Assembly (NCBI RefSeq): GCF_000191885.1
Contig: NZ_AEWI01000001.1
Span: forward strand, 1-64,000
Length of the DNA: 64,000 nucleotides
Direction: 5' to 3'
From: Anaerophaga thermohalophila DSM 12881
GTDB taxonomy: Bacteria; Bacteroidota; Bacteroidia; Bacteroidales; Marinilabiliaceae
Shown: positions 1 to 7,737 of the stretch, piece by piece
Numbering within the stretch: position 1 is the stretch's first letter
Layout: every line of letters starts with the position of its first letter
Notes under the pieces: generated by a model
The model's input: the letters and a program-made list of their open reading frames with translations, nothing else
What the model was told of the DNA's origin: nothing
Database searches by the model: none
Translations under genes and position numbers: made by a program

Positions 1-759
1 TCAAACTCAATATTCACTTTCCCTGTATTTGCATACTGCGAAATACCTCGCGAATAAAAGACATCCTGAAAAGCATGAAAAAATTCCTCTTTCAGTTTTC
101 CGGATGTGATGGCATCATTATCCCTGAATCTGAAGGTTTTAGAAGCCGGATCATATCCGGCAGGATGAGGAAGTGAACCATCCATCTCAAAATTAAACTT
201 TTGATTGTTAGCAACCAACTCGTTGTAAATATACTCATCAGAACAAACTCCTGTCAACTCTTTCAAAGCCTGTTCCAAAAATTTACTCTGAACTGAATCA
301 AGAAGATTATCTTTTACTAATTTGTCGATCAGGGGTGTCTGACTGACTGGGTCATAAGGCAAATACTCACCTCTAGCCAACACATTTCTGTCTGAATCAC
401 TATTATTACGGCTTCCTCCTGAAGAAGGCTGTATCGGAGGGGCAAAACTATTTTCAAATTCATAGCGCGTACGGGAATTCTGATAGTAATCCTCGTAATA
501 CCATATCGTTTCAGACACAATCCAGCAGTCGCTCCCTGCGTAGGAGGTATAAGCCTGCAAAACTGACATAAGTATTGGTACAGAAAACATATTCTAATTG
601 GGCAAATGCTTTCAAAGCCTTTTCTGATTCTGATTTCCCCGGAACCATCGGTATAAAACCACTTAATATTTCTCCACCCTTGTACTTCCACGCATTCACA
701 AAGCTTTTGGGGGCAATGCCAAAAAGAACAATGGAAACGAGCATGACAAAAATTGTCAC
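1..759 (-). pseudogene. Exported protein of unknown function, frameshifted, runs off left edge
   Basis: The minus strand reads open from about 759 to the window edge, but in two frames. The N-terminal frame (759 to about 545) has a hydrophobic start and then FCTNTYVSFAG. The downstream frame (about 560 to 1) continues with YTSYAGSDCWIVSETIWYY, a Ser/Asn-rich linker, and EEFFHAFQDVFYSRG near the edge. One lost base around 541-555 would join them as VSFAAYTSYAGSDCW. EEFFHAFQ resembles an HExxHxxQ zinc motif with the first His replaced by Glu, but that is weak. The family was not recognised. The predicted start (759 or 744) lies inside a family-A repeat. Sequence error and real decay are both possible. 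Confidence 0.5.
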
Positions 760-826
760 AAAAGAACATGTATATAATCAATCATGCGAGTTCCATTCGA
801 CCAATAACTTAAGTAAATTATAACGG
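731..826 (+). repeat. Family-A short repeat
   Basis: A copy of the directional repeat: it starts like ATGAAACGAGCATGAC (here ATGGAAACG...), passes through CATGCGAGTTCCATTCGACC and ends in AACGG. It is followed at 827 by ATGAAA, opening a 27-codon ORF of doubtful coding value. Read on the minus strand, its left part supplies the first codons of the frameshifted gene at 1-759. Confidence 0.8.
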
Positions 827-845
827 ATGAAAATAAATTTGAAAC

Positions 846-870
846 AGGCTGCTGACTTTTTCAGCAGCCT
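846..870. other. Hairpin in the dapB upstream region
   Basis: Perfect 10-bp stem AGGCTGCTGA/TCAGCAGCCT with a 5-nt loop and no T-tract. It resembles the CTGCTGA ends of the inverted-repeat element at 22883-23107. The 827-1341 gap otherwise holds a TATCTTTG box at 927-934, the B' element at 949-1089, a B-end fragment at 1106-1126 and AT-rich sequence with no recognisable gene. Confidence 0.5.
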
Positions 871-948
871 CTATTCAGCCGTCAGCATAGCACGTAATAT
901 CAACTATTAAAACCAATGTATTTTGTTATCTTTGCACTTTTCAGAATT

Positions 949-1089
949 GAGTGCAGTATAAAAAGCCTTTTGACCCCTAAATCCCCTAAAGGGGACTTTT
1001 TCAAACTGCTGATTTTTAGCAGTTCCCTTTAGGGGTCAGGGGTAAAAATGGTAAAAATCAGCAGTTTGAAGGCTTTTTATACTGCACTC
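949..1089. mobile_element. Family-B element, second core type (B'), with 6-bp target duplication
   Basis: A 141-bp element with near-perfect terminal inverted repeats (GAGTGCAGTATAAAAAGCC and its complement at the right end). It is flanked by AGAATT at 943-948 and again at 1090-1095. The core carries CCCCTAAAGGGG-type inverted segments and is unrelated to the usual B core. It has no coding capacity. A second B' copy lies at 41447-41588 in opposite orientation. Confidence 0.85.
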
Positions 1090-1105
1090 AGAATTAAAAT
1101 ATAAT

Positions 1106-1126
1106 ATGAACCCGGTCTAAAAAGCA
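1106..1126. repeat. Fragment of a family-B end
   Basis: TGAACCCGGTCTAAAAAGCA matches the GAGCCCGGTCTAAAAAGCAT terminus of family B, but the following bases do not continue the element. It is a truncated copy. Confidence 0.55.
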
Positions 1127-1341
1127 TTCATAAAATTTTCAGATGGTTAGATTTAAGTAATTGACTGGCTAAAGCTTAACAAACATAAGGCAGAAGTGGT
1201 AAATTTGGGAGAGAAAATTTTTTCGTCAAATACAAATTGCTTCCCTGCCTTCAGGTATATATATCTCCAAATCTTAAATCTAATAATCTGACTATTATAT
1301 CAAAACACTTAACAATTGAGAAACCATAAAAACCTTACAAT

Positions 1342-2061
1342 ATGAAAATAGCATTGATTGGATACGGGAAAATGGGAAAGGAGATTGAGAAAATAGCACA
1401 ATCAAGAGGACACGAGATTGTGGCCCGAATCGATCCGATTGCAACCGGCGAAAGTTTTGAAGACGGCGGTTTTGAGACAGCCGACGTGGCCATCGAATTC
1501 ACCACTCCCAAAGTGGCTTTTGCCAATTACCGAAAATGCTTTGAATACAATAAACCAGTGGTTTCAGGAACTACCGGGTGGCTCGATAAATTACCCGAAA
1601 TAAAAAAGGCCTGTAGTGAAGAAGGACAGACGTTTTTCTATGCATCCAATTTCAGTGTCGGGGTTAATATTCTTTTTGAACTGAACCGTTATCTCTCCAG
1701 GATAATGAACGATCGTGATGAATACGATGTAGAAATGACTGAAGTTCATCATACACAAAAGCTGGATGCTCCCAGTGGAACAGCCATTTCGCTTGCCGAA
1801 GATATAATTGAAAATATTGAGCGTAAGAAACAATGGAAGCTTAATAAGGCCGAAAAGGATACCGATCTTGTCATTAAAGCTGTCCGCGAAGGCCAAGTTC
1901 CGGGAATACATACCGTCAAATATGAATCGGATGTGGATGAGATCACCATTCACCACAGTGCTAAATCGCGTAAAGGATTTGCTCTTGGCGCGGTTCTTGC
2001 TGCCGAATTTGCTGCTAAAAACAAAGGTTTTCTCGGCATGAAGGACATGTTGAAGTTTTAA
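1342..2061 (+). CDS. dapB: 4-hydroxy-tetrahydrodipicolinate reductase
   Basis: Cytoplasmic NAD(P)H-dependent reductase of the diaminopimelate/lysine pathway. The 239-residue protein starts with a Rossmann loop (IGYGKMG, residues 6-12). It carries the family active-site stretch EVHHTQKLDAPSGTA at about 134-148, with His136 and Lys140 at the catalytic positions. Length is normal for the shorter Bacteroidota form. It begins a tight co-directional run: the signal peptidase gene starts 26 bp after its stop. A TATCTTTG box lies about 400 bp upstream, and family-B' sequence sits between that box and the gene. Confidence 0.96.
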   Translation: MKIALIGYGKMGKEIEKIAQSRGHEIVARIDPIATGESFEDGGFETADVAIEFTTPKVAFANYRKCFEYNKPVVSGTTGWLDKLPEIKKACSEEGQTFFYASNFSVGVNILFELNRYLSRIMNDRDEYDVEMTEVHHTQKLDAPSGTAISLAEDIIENIERKKQWKLNKAEKDTDLVIKAVREGQVPGIHTVKYESDVDEITIHHSAKSRKGFALGAVLAAEFAAKNKGFLGMKDMLKF

Positions 2062-2087
2062 CGGAATATTGAAAAAATTTTAAATGA

Positions 2088-3521
2088 ATGATTAAACTGA
2101 ATGATGTATCAAAAGCGAGCTGGATAAAGTTCAGCATTGCTGCCCTGGTATTTGTATTGTGGGTTATATGGATCGGAAATTTCTGGATTCTTCTGGGGCT
2201 TCCCGTTATTTTTGATGTTTACATCACGAAAATAGTCCCATGGGGCGCGTGGAAAAAGACAAAAGACGGCAGTAAACCCCCGGCATGGAAAGAGTGGCTG
2301 GATGCCCTGATTTTTGCTCTGGTGGCTGTTTACCTTATCAATGTTTTCTTTTTCCAAAACTACAAGATACCTACCTCTTCGCTTGAAAAATCGCTCCTGG
2401 TAGGCGATCACCTTTTTGTAAGCAAGATGAGCTACGGGCCCCGAATGCCCATTACGCCGCTCTCATTTCCATTGGTGCAGAATACTTTTCCCCTCATCAA
2501 TACAAAATCATATTTTGAGAAGCCGCACTGGGACTATAAAAGAATAGCAGGTTTTGGAGAAGTAGAACGTGGTGATATCGTTGTTTTCAATTTTCCCGCA
2601 GGTGATACAGTTGCTTATCTGAGGCCAAACCCGGCCTATTTTAACATCATTCGTGAAATTGGTCAGAGCCTGATGAGGCGAAATGGAAACTTAGCAACCG
2701 GTAACATAAGTGAATACGAATTGCGGCAAAAAGAACGCACTCTTGGAGCCGAATATGTAAAACAAAATCCTGATGAATTCGGAGAAGTCCTGTACCGGCC
2801 GGTAGACCGTCGTGACAATTACGTGAAAAGATGCGTTGCGCTTCCGGGCGACACCTTCGAAATCCGTCACAACAGGTTATACATCAACGGTGAAATGTTT
2901 GAGGAAGCCGAAGGCGTGCAACACAATTACAGCATCCTTACAAATGGCACTACCCTGAACCACAATTTTTATGAAAGACTCGACATCAGTGATCCCGAAC
3001 GATACGTTGGGCGAAGCGGACCATATTATTCCCTGCCACTTACCCGTTCCATGTTAGAGAAGGTAAAACAAATGCCCTTTATCGAAGACGTTGAAATTGA
3101 TGAAGAAAAACCAGACAGTTCCGTTCTTCAGGTATTTCCTTACAGCCGTTATTTTAATTGGAGCAGGGATAATTACGGACCGCTTGTTATCCCCAAAAAA
3201 GATGCGACCGTGCAAATATCACCCGAAAATATTCTCCTTTACGAACGCATCATAAGAAATTATGAGGGAAACACACTGGAATTTCGTGACGGAAAGATTA
3301 TTATAAACGGTGACCCTGCCGACACTTATACCTTTAAGATGGATTATTATTTTATGATGGGTGACAACCGTCACAATTCGGCCGATTCGCGCTATTGGGG
3401 GTTTGTTCCGGAAGACCACATTGTCGGAAAACCCATTCTGGTATGGCTTTCACTTGATCAGAACAAATCATTTCCAAGAAATATCAGGTGGAACAGGTTT
3501 TTTAAATACGCCGGAAAATAA
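2088..3521 (+). CDS. lepB: Signal peptidase I, large Bacteroidota form
   Basis: Membrane-anchored serine/lysine peptidase that removes signal peptides from exported proteins. In 477 residues there are hydrophobic segments near 14-48 and 72-90. The catalytic Ser is in IPTSSLEKSLLVGD (Ser98, with Leu where Met is usual). The general-base Lys is Lys247 in YVKRCVALPGD. The C-terminal box MGDNRHNSADSRYWG is intact. An insertion between Ser and Lys boxes makes it much longer than E. coli LepB, as is common in this phylum. Its stop codon overlaps the start of the next signal peptidase by 1 bp (TAATG), so the pair is probably translationally coupled. Confidence 0.95.
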   Translation: MIKLNDVSKASWIKFSIAALVFVLWVIWIGNFWILLGLPVIFDVYITKIVPWGAWKKTKDGSKPPAWKEWLDALIFALVAVYLINVFFFQNYKIPTSSLEKSLLVGDHLFVSKMSYGPRMPITPLSFPLVQNTFPLINTKSYFEKPHWDYKRIAGFGEVERGDIVVFNFPAGDTVAYLRPNPAYFNIIREIGQSLMRRNGNLATGNISEYELRQKERTLGAEYVKQNPDEFGEVLYRPVDRRDNYVKRCVALPGDTFEIRHNRLYINGEMFEEAEGVQHNYSILTNGTTLNHNFYERLDISDPERYVGRSGPYYSLPLTRSMLEKVKQMPFIEDVEIDEEKPDSSVLQVFPYSRYFNWSRDNYGPLVIPKKDATVQISPENILLYERIIRNYEGNTLEFRDGKIIINGDPADTYTFKMDYYFMMGDNRHNSADSRYWGFVPEDHIVGKPILVWLSLDQNKSFPRNIRWNRFFKYAGK

Positions 3522-4702
3522 TGTTTCGAACAACTTTAACAATTGTTGTTTCCCTACTGATCATAGCTGTTGGCTGGTGGTTCCGTATAATCCTGATACC
3601 ATTTGTCTTGCTGATTACCGTCTGGCTATACTGGCATTATCAGGAACCGGTTGATTTATTCCGGAAAAATCTCAAACAAAAACACCCGGATGTCTACCAG
3701 ATATTTCTGGGGGCTGTTATTCTTGGCACAGGGTTATTGGCTGGAACATTAATTTACCGGTTTGGCTTCGAATTGATTACGGTACCGTCGCCATCAATGG
3801 AGAAAGCCATTCAGTCGGGAGATTATATCCTTGTCAACAAGTTAATTCCAGGGCCGCGAAGATTCCCCGAAAAACCGGATAAATACTTCAGAATGGCCGG
3901 AATCGGTGAGCTGAAAAGAGGAGATATCATTTTGTTTAATTTTCCCGAAGGAGATACCATCCTTGAAAACCGGCCAGATGAAAGCTATTATTACCTGAAA
4001 AGGCATTACAACAATTTCGACAGGCTGAGAAAAATCAGAAACTGGGGAAACCTCCTCCCCCTGGGTGTAAAGGAGAGGCCACGTTTTGTTAAACGTCTCG
4101 TTGCCCTCCCCGGCGATACAGTTGAAATTAACACCGGTATTTTACTCATCAACAACAAAACAATAGACATAGCTCCGACTATCATCAAAAAGTTCAGATG
4201 GACAGGAGAAAAGGCAACATTTCAGACTGATGTCGACCAGAAATATATCATTAACCATTATCAATATCGTGGCAATATCGTAGCAGAAATGACAACAGGC
4301 ACTTTCAATAATCTGTCGTCCGAAATAAAATCACGATTCAATCCGGCCCTTCTCGAAAAAAATGTGCCCGATCCGCATACTTTTCCATTTCATACCTCAA
4401 TGGGATGGAATACCGATTTTATGGGCCCCGTAAAAATCCCCGCCAAAGGTGACACTATCCCTATAAACGAGGACAATTACCACATTTACAAAAGAGCCAT
4501 ACAAGTGTATGAAAAAAACGACCTTAAAAAGACAGACAAGGGTATCTATATTAACGGAAAACGCCAGGACAGTTACTGTTTCAAATTTAATTACTATTGG
4601 GTATTGGGTGACAACCGACCACACTCATTCGACAGTCGTTACTGGGGATTGTTACCCGAAAATCATATTATTGGAAAAATTCCGGAAATGTTTGTAAATT
4701 GA
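3521..4702 (+). CDS. lepB: Second signal peptidase I
   Basis: A 393-residue paralogue of the preceding gene. Transmembrane segments lie near 5-37 and 61-85. The catalytic Ser is Ser92 in VPSPSMEKAIQSGD, which is canonical, unlike the SL of the upstream copy. Lys191 is in FVKRLVALPGD, and the C-terminal box is LGDNRPHSFDSRYWG. All catalytic boxes are present, so both copies are predicted active. Divergence between the two suggests split substrate sets, which is inference. The start ATG overlaps the upstream stop. Confidence 0.94.
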   Translation: MFRTTLTIVVSLLIIAVGWWFRIILIPFVLLITVWLYWHYQEPVDLFRKNLKQKHPDVYQIFLGAVILGTGLLAGTLIYRFGFELITVPSPSMEKAIQSGDYILVNKLIPGPRRFPEKPDKYFRMAGIGELKRGDIILFNFPEGDTILENRPDESYYYLKRHYNNFDRLRKIRNWGNLLPLGVKERPRFVKRLVALPGDTVEINTGILLINNKTIDIAPTIIKKFRWTGEKATFQTDVDQKYIINHYQYRGNIVAEMTTGTFNNLSSEIKSRFNPALLEKNVPDPHTFPFHTSMGWNTDFMGPVKIPAKGDTIPINEDNYHIYKRAIQVYEKNDLKKTDKGIYINGKRQDSYCFKFNYYWVLGDNRPHSFDSRYWGLLPENHIIGKIPEMFVN

Positions 4703-4708
4703 TTTCTA

Positions 4709-4746
4709 TAAACTACTGACTACTGACTAAAAACTACTGACTAAAT
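4709..4746. repeat. Short tandem repeat (ACTACTGACTAAAA-type)
   Basis: Direct repeats of ACTACTGACT/ACTACTGACTAAAA between the signal peptidase and the LapA-like gene. Similar units occur at 35845-35878 and, inverted, at 54400-54478. Confidence 0.6.
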
Positions 4747-4769
4747 TACAACCTGTTAAGTTAAAGAAT

Positions 4770-5072
4770 ATGAAACGTAAAACTACATTCTCATTCTGGG
4801 GCTTTATCATCATTGCCCTTCTGTTGGTCTTGTTTTCCGTGCAAAACGCACAGGAAGTAGGTTTTAAATTTATCACCTGGAAAACACACTTATCACTTTC
4901 TGTTCTGCTGATCGTCGCATTTTTGCTGGGACTAATTGCCGGAGCCATTTTCTCGTTCCGAAGAAACCGCTCAATCGGAAAAGCTGAAACAGAAAAAATC
5001 CAAAAAGAGCAAACAGAAAAAACAGAAAAAATGGCGGAAAAAGAATTTGATGAACCTGACCATAAAAGCTGA
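4770..5072 (+). CDS. LapA-like (DUF1049) small membrane protein
   Basis: A 100-residue protein with two hydrophobic segments (about 8-24 and 42-66) separated by a short loop containing FSVQNAQEVGFKF, the hallmark of the LapA/DUF1049 family. The charged tail is rich in Lys/Glu (KAETEKIQKEQTEKTEK) and probably forms a cytoplasmic helix. Family members are inner-membrane proteins linked to lipopolysaccharide assembly in some bacteria; the role here is not shown. It follows the signal peptidase pair by about 70 bp. Confidence 0.8.
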   Translation: MKRKTTFSFWGFIIIALLLVLFSVQNAQEVGFKFITWKTHLSLSVLLIVAFLLGLIAGAIFSFRRNRSIGKAETEKIQKEQTEKTEKMAEKEFDEPDHKS

Positions 5073-5112
5073 CAAACTGTTGAGCTGCTGACGAATTAAC
5101 CAATTAACGATC

Positions 5113-5352
5113 CATTAAGAATGAGATTCTTCGCTTCGCTCAGAATGACAAGCAGCTAAGGTTAAGGTTGAGGTTGAGGTTGAGGTTGAGGTTGAGAGTT
5201 CACCACAGTTGACGCAGATGAACACAGATTATTTTTATTAACATCAATAAAAATCACATTTTAGTCTGTTTGCTTTTTTAGATTCTCCCCCTTCGTCAGA
5301 ATGACAAAGGGCCTCTTGTCATTCTGAGGAGATAACGACGAAGAATCTTTCC
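5113..5352. repeat. Composite repeat: palindrome C, (GGTTGA)n, repeat G, palindrome C
   Basis: The 5073-5385 gap holds no gene. In order: a half C palindrome (5125-5150, TTCGCTTCGCTCAGAATGAC), about six GGTTGA units (5159-5198), repeat G (5199-5280, with GTTGACGCAGATGAACACAG and an ATTTTTATT/AATAAAAAT hairpin), and a full C palindrome (5281-5347, CAGAATGACA...TGTCATTCTG). The same order occurs in inverse orientation at 20745-20945 and 35467-35661. Confidence 0.8.
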
Positions 5353-5385
5353 CAATTACCAATTAAGCTAAAATCTCTCAATAAC

Positions 5386-6024
5386 ATGTCCGGACAGATA
5401 CTAGTTTCTCAGGCCTGCTTCGGGCCTGTTCAATATTTTGTTCATCTTGGGAAAGCCGGTAAAGCAACCATTGAAAAGCATTCAAATTATCAACGTCAAA
5501 CCTATCGTAATCGCTATCATATTTTGGGAGCCAACGGCCCGCTGACTTTGTCGGTACCTGTAGAAAAAGGTAAAACTGTAAAGGTAAAAGACAGCCAGAT
5601 AAAAATTGCCTATCACAGCAATTGGCAGGCCAACCATTGGCGTTCTATCGTGTCGGCGTACAATTCATCACCCTTTTTTCAGTTTTACCGTGATGATATT
5701 GAACCCTTTTTTTCCAAAAAATACACTTATTTGTTTGATTTTAATCTGGAATCGACCCGTTTACTCTGCGAATTACTTGGAATAGAAACGGAAATTGTAG
5801 TGTCCGATGATTTCCTGAAAAACCCGCCTAACGATGTATTAGATTTGCGGGAAGTCATTCATCCTAAAAAGAACTTCAGGAAAGTGGATTCTACATTTAT
5901 CCCGGTGCCTTACAAACAGGTTTTTGACGAACGGCACGGATTCATTCCCAACCTAAGTATCCTTGACTTATTGTTTAATAAAGGGCCCGAAGCACTATTA
6001 GTTCTCAACTCCGGCATAAAATAG
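5386..6024 (+). CDS. WbqC-like family protein
   Basis: The 212-residue protein matches the WbqC family: ACFGPVQYFVHLGKAGKATI near the N-terminus, then YRNRYHILGANGPLTLSVPV and WQANHWRSIVSAYNSSPFF. Members are found in surface polysaccharide loci and elsewhere, and their biochemical activity is not established. There is no signal peptide, so it is probably cytoplasmic. It is followed by convergent minus-strand genes with a gap of only 28 bp. Confidence 0.85.
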   Translation: MSGQILVSQACFGPVQYFVHLGKAGKATIEKHSNYQRQTYRNRYHILGANGPLTLSVPVEKGKTVKVKDSQIKIAYHSNWQANHWRSIVSAYNSSPFFQFYRDDIEPFFSKKYTYLFDFNLESTRLLCELLGIETEIVVSDDFLKNPPNDVLDLREVIHPKKNFRKVDSTFIPVPYKQVFDERHGFIPNLSILDLLFNKGPEALLVLNSGIK

Positions 6025-6052
6025 AGAAAAAGACCGCTGGTAAAAGTCTCTT

Positions 6053-6503
6053 TTAATTTCCCATTTCCCATAACTCCAGCCCTTTTTCAATAATCTCATC
6101 ATGGTCAAAAGCAAGCGGAGGCAAGTTATTCAGGGGGAACCAGCGGGCCTCATCAGCATCATCATACCCGTTAACCAATGCCGTTTGTTCAAGAGATGCA
6201 AGGTAAGCAATGGTGATGGTCCGATGACGGGGGTCACGCCCCACTTTCCCAAAAGCGCCTATCTGTTTGAGTGAAATACCATTAAGACCGGTCTCCTCCT
6301 CCAACTCGCGATGAGCAGTAACTTCTATATCTTCATCGATGTTGGCAAAGCCGCCCGGCAAGGCCCACATCCCGTTCAAACGGTGGTTTCCCGCGTCTAA
6401 TCAGCAGAATACTCAGGTTCTCACGCCTGTCTCCTGCTAAAGCAACCACATCTGCAGTGACAGCCGGACGGGGATAATCGTAACAATATTTCTTTTTAGT
6501 CAT
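6053..6503 (-). pseudogene. NUDIX hydrolase, frameshifted
   Basis: The N-terminal frame starts at 6503 (MTKKKYCYDYPRPAVTADVV) and reaches ILLIRRGKPPFE. The C-terminal frame continues with NGMWALPGGFANIDEDIEV and the Nudix box GGF...AHRELEEETGLNG. A single extra base near 6372-6378 separates them; removing one G gives KPPFNGMWALPGGF, the family norm. The Nudix catalytic helix (REXXEE) is intact. This subfamily (NrtR/ADP-ribose-type Nudix domain) usually hydrolyses nucleoside diphosphate derivatives. It lies 41 bp downstream of the NlpC/P60 gene. The break may be a sequence error. Confidence 0.8.
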
Positions 6504-6543
6504 AATTTTAATCAATCTGCTGCATCTCCGGGAGACTTGAAAA

Positions 6544-7314
6544 TCAAATAACACGTTTGATGACTCTCAAATGATGCGAATATTTCCTGGTTTCGGCATT
6601 ATATATTCCCTGATGGTCAAGAGCATCTATCCTTACAGATCCGCTGGCATGAAGAATACGCCCCTGCCCGAGGCACACACCCACATGTACTATCTCGCCT
6701 TCTTCATTGTCGAAAAAAGCCAGATCACCCGATTTCGCCTCCTCCACGAAACTGACAACTTGTCCTGTCTCTATCTGCTGAGAAGCATTTCGTGGCATAA
6801 AAATTCCGGCTGTTTTGTATACAACCTGTACCAACCCACTACAATCGATGCCATAGAATGTTTTTCCGCCCCACAAATATGGCGCATTCAACAATCCGCG
6901 GGCTACCTCTTCAAGCTCAACTTTACTTTCGGGCATTGTCCCCTGCCAGTAGAATTCCCGGTAACCTATTCTGATGACGTTCCGGTCTTCACCATTAAAA
7001 ACAACCCGGCTTCCGGCGGTCAGGTACTGTACCGTTGAATCAGACTCCTTTACTACCTTAACAAACGGCCTCTTTACGATGAAACCTTCCGACTTTTCCC
7101 ACAGTTCTACATCCCTGTCATCAAGCTTTTCAATCAGCTTGTCATCAATCCATCCCTCATAGCCATCGTAACGCAGCCTGACATAGGCCCATTTATTCCT
7201 CCGTTCCAAAATATCAAAGCTTTCACCGAAAAGTATCTGAGTCTCCAGCCGGGATGATTCCGACGGTTCTGAGCGAACCGGAATAAATCCATAAGTACAA
7301 ATTGATCGTGGCAT
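6544..7314 (-). CDS. NlpC/P60-family cell-wall peptidase with SH3 domains
   Basis: A 256-residue C40 peptidase, expected to cut gamma-D-Glu-diaminopimelate bonds in peptidoglycan peptides. N-terminal SH3-like repeats (about 1-65 and 78-125) precede the catalytic domain. The nucleophile is Cys158 in YGIDCSGLVQVV, with His210 (IVHVGVCLG) and His222 (ILHASG). I chose the start at 7314 (MPRSICTYGF) because homology begins there; an upstream in-frame ATG at 7368 would add 18 unlikely residues. No clear signal peptide is seen with this start. Confidence 0.88.
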   Translation of the reverse strand: MPRSICTYGFIPVRSEPSESSRLETQILFGESFDILERRNKWAYVRLRYDGYEGWIDDKLIEKLDDRDVELWEKSEGFIVKRPFVKVVKESDSTVQYLTAGSRVVFNGEDRNVIRIGYREFYWQGTMPESKVELEEVARGLLNAPYLWGGKTFYGIDCSGLVQVVYKTAGIFMPRNASQQIETGQVVSFVEEAKSGDLAFFDNEEGEIVHVGVCLGQGRILHASGSVRIDALDHQGIYNAETRKYSHHLRVIKRVI

Positions 7315-7390
7315 ACAACATTTTTTATAAAATAAAACTGGAAATTGATTAATCAAAAAGTAAACCAAAAGCCACTAATAACAAATGAAG

Positions 7391-7525
7391 GCGATATAAA
7401 AAGCATATTTTTGTCAAAATCCAGGCGTTTTAAATTTTTGTGACGAAATTAACCCGTTGTTAATGAGAATTTAATAATTTCCGGCAACAACTGGCCTGAC
7501 AAAAAGAAACTTTTAGGAGTGAACT
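7391..7525. repeat. Degenerate family-B element
   Basis: Begins GCGATATAAAAAGCATATTTTTG and keeps the B core (CAGGCGTTTTAAATTTTTG, GTTGTTAATGAG), but its right end is diverged (AAACTTTTAGGAGTG). A similarly diverged right end occurs at 50462-50592. Confidence 0.6.
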
Positions 7526-7533
7526 TCATAATA

Positions 7534-7541
7534 TATATTTG
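7534..7541 (+). promoter_or_regulatory. Candidate -7 box for the 7TM-HD gene
   Basis: TATATTTG fits the Bacteroidota TAnnTTTG consensus. No good TTG box is present at the expected spacing. A family-B element (7571-7710) separates it from the gene at 7738. Confidence 0.4.
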
Positions 7542-7570
7542 TACTTTAATACGCGGAATCATATTGTATT

Positions 7571-7710
7571 GAGTGCGGTATAATAGCCTATTTTTGTCAA
7601 AATCCAGGCGTTTTAAATTTTCGTACCGGAGTTAACCCGTTGTTAATGAGCATTTAAAAATATAAAACAACAATGAGTTTGGCAACAAAGATGTTTTTTA
7701 GACCGGACTC
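7571..7710. mobile_element. Family-B element
   Basis: A 140-bp element with termini GAGTGCGGTATAATAGCC and TTTTTAGACCGGACTC and the standard core. The flanks TGTATT/ATTATT match at only 4 of 6 positions, so any target duplication has decayed. It lies in the predicted 5' leader of the 7TM-HD gene. Confidence 0.8.
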
Positions 7711-7737
7711 ATTATTTTAATCTGATCTATTGAAGAT

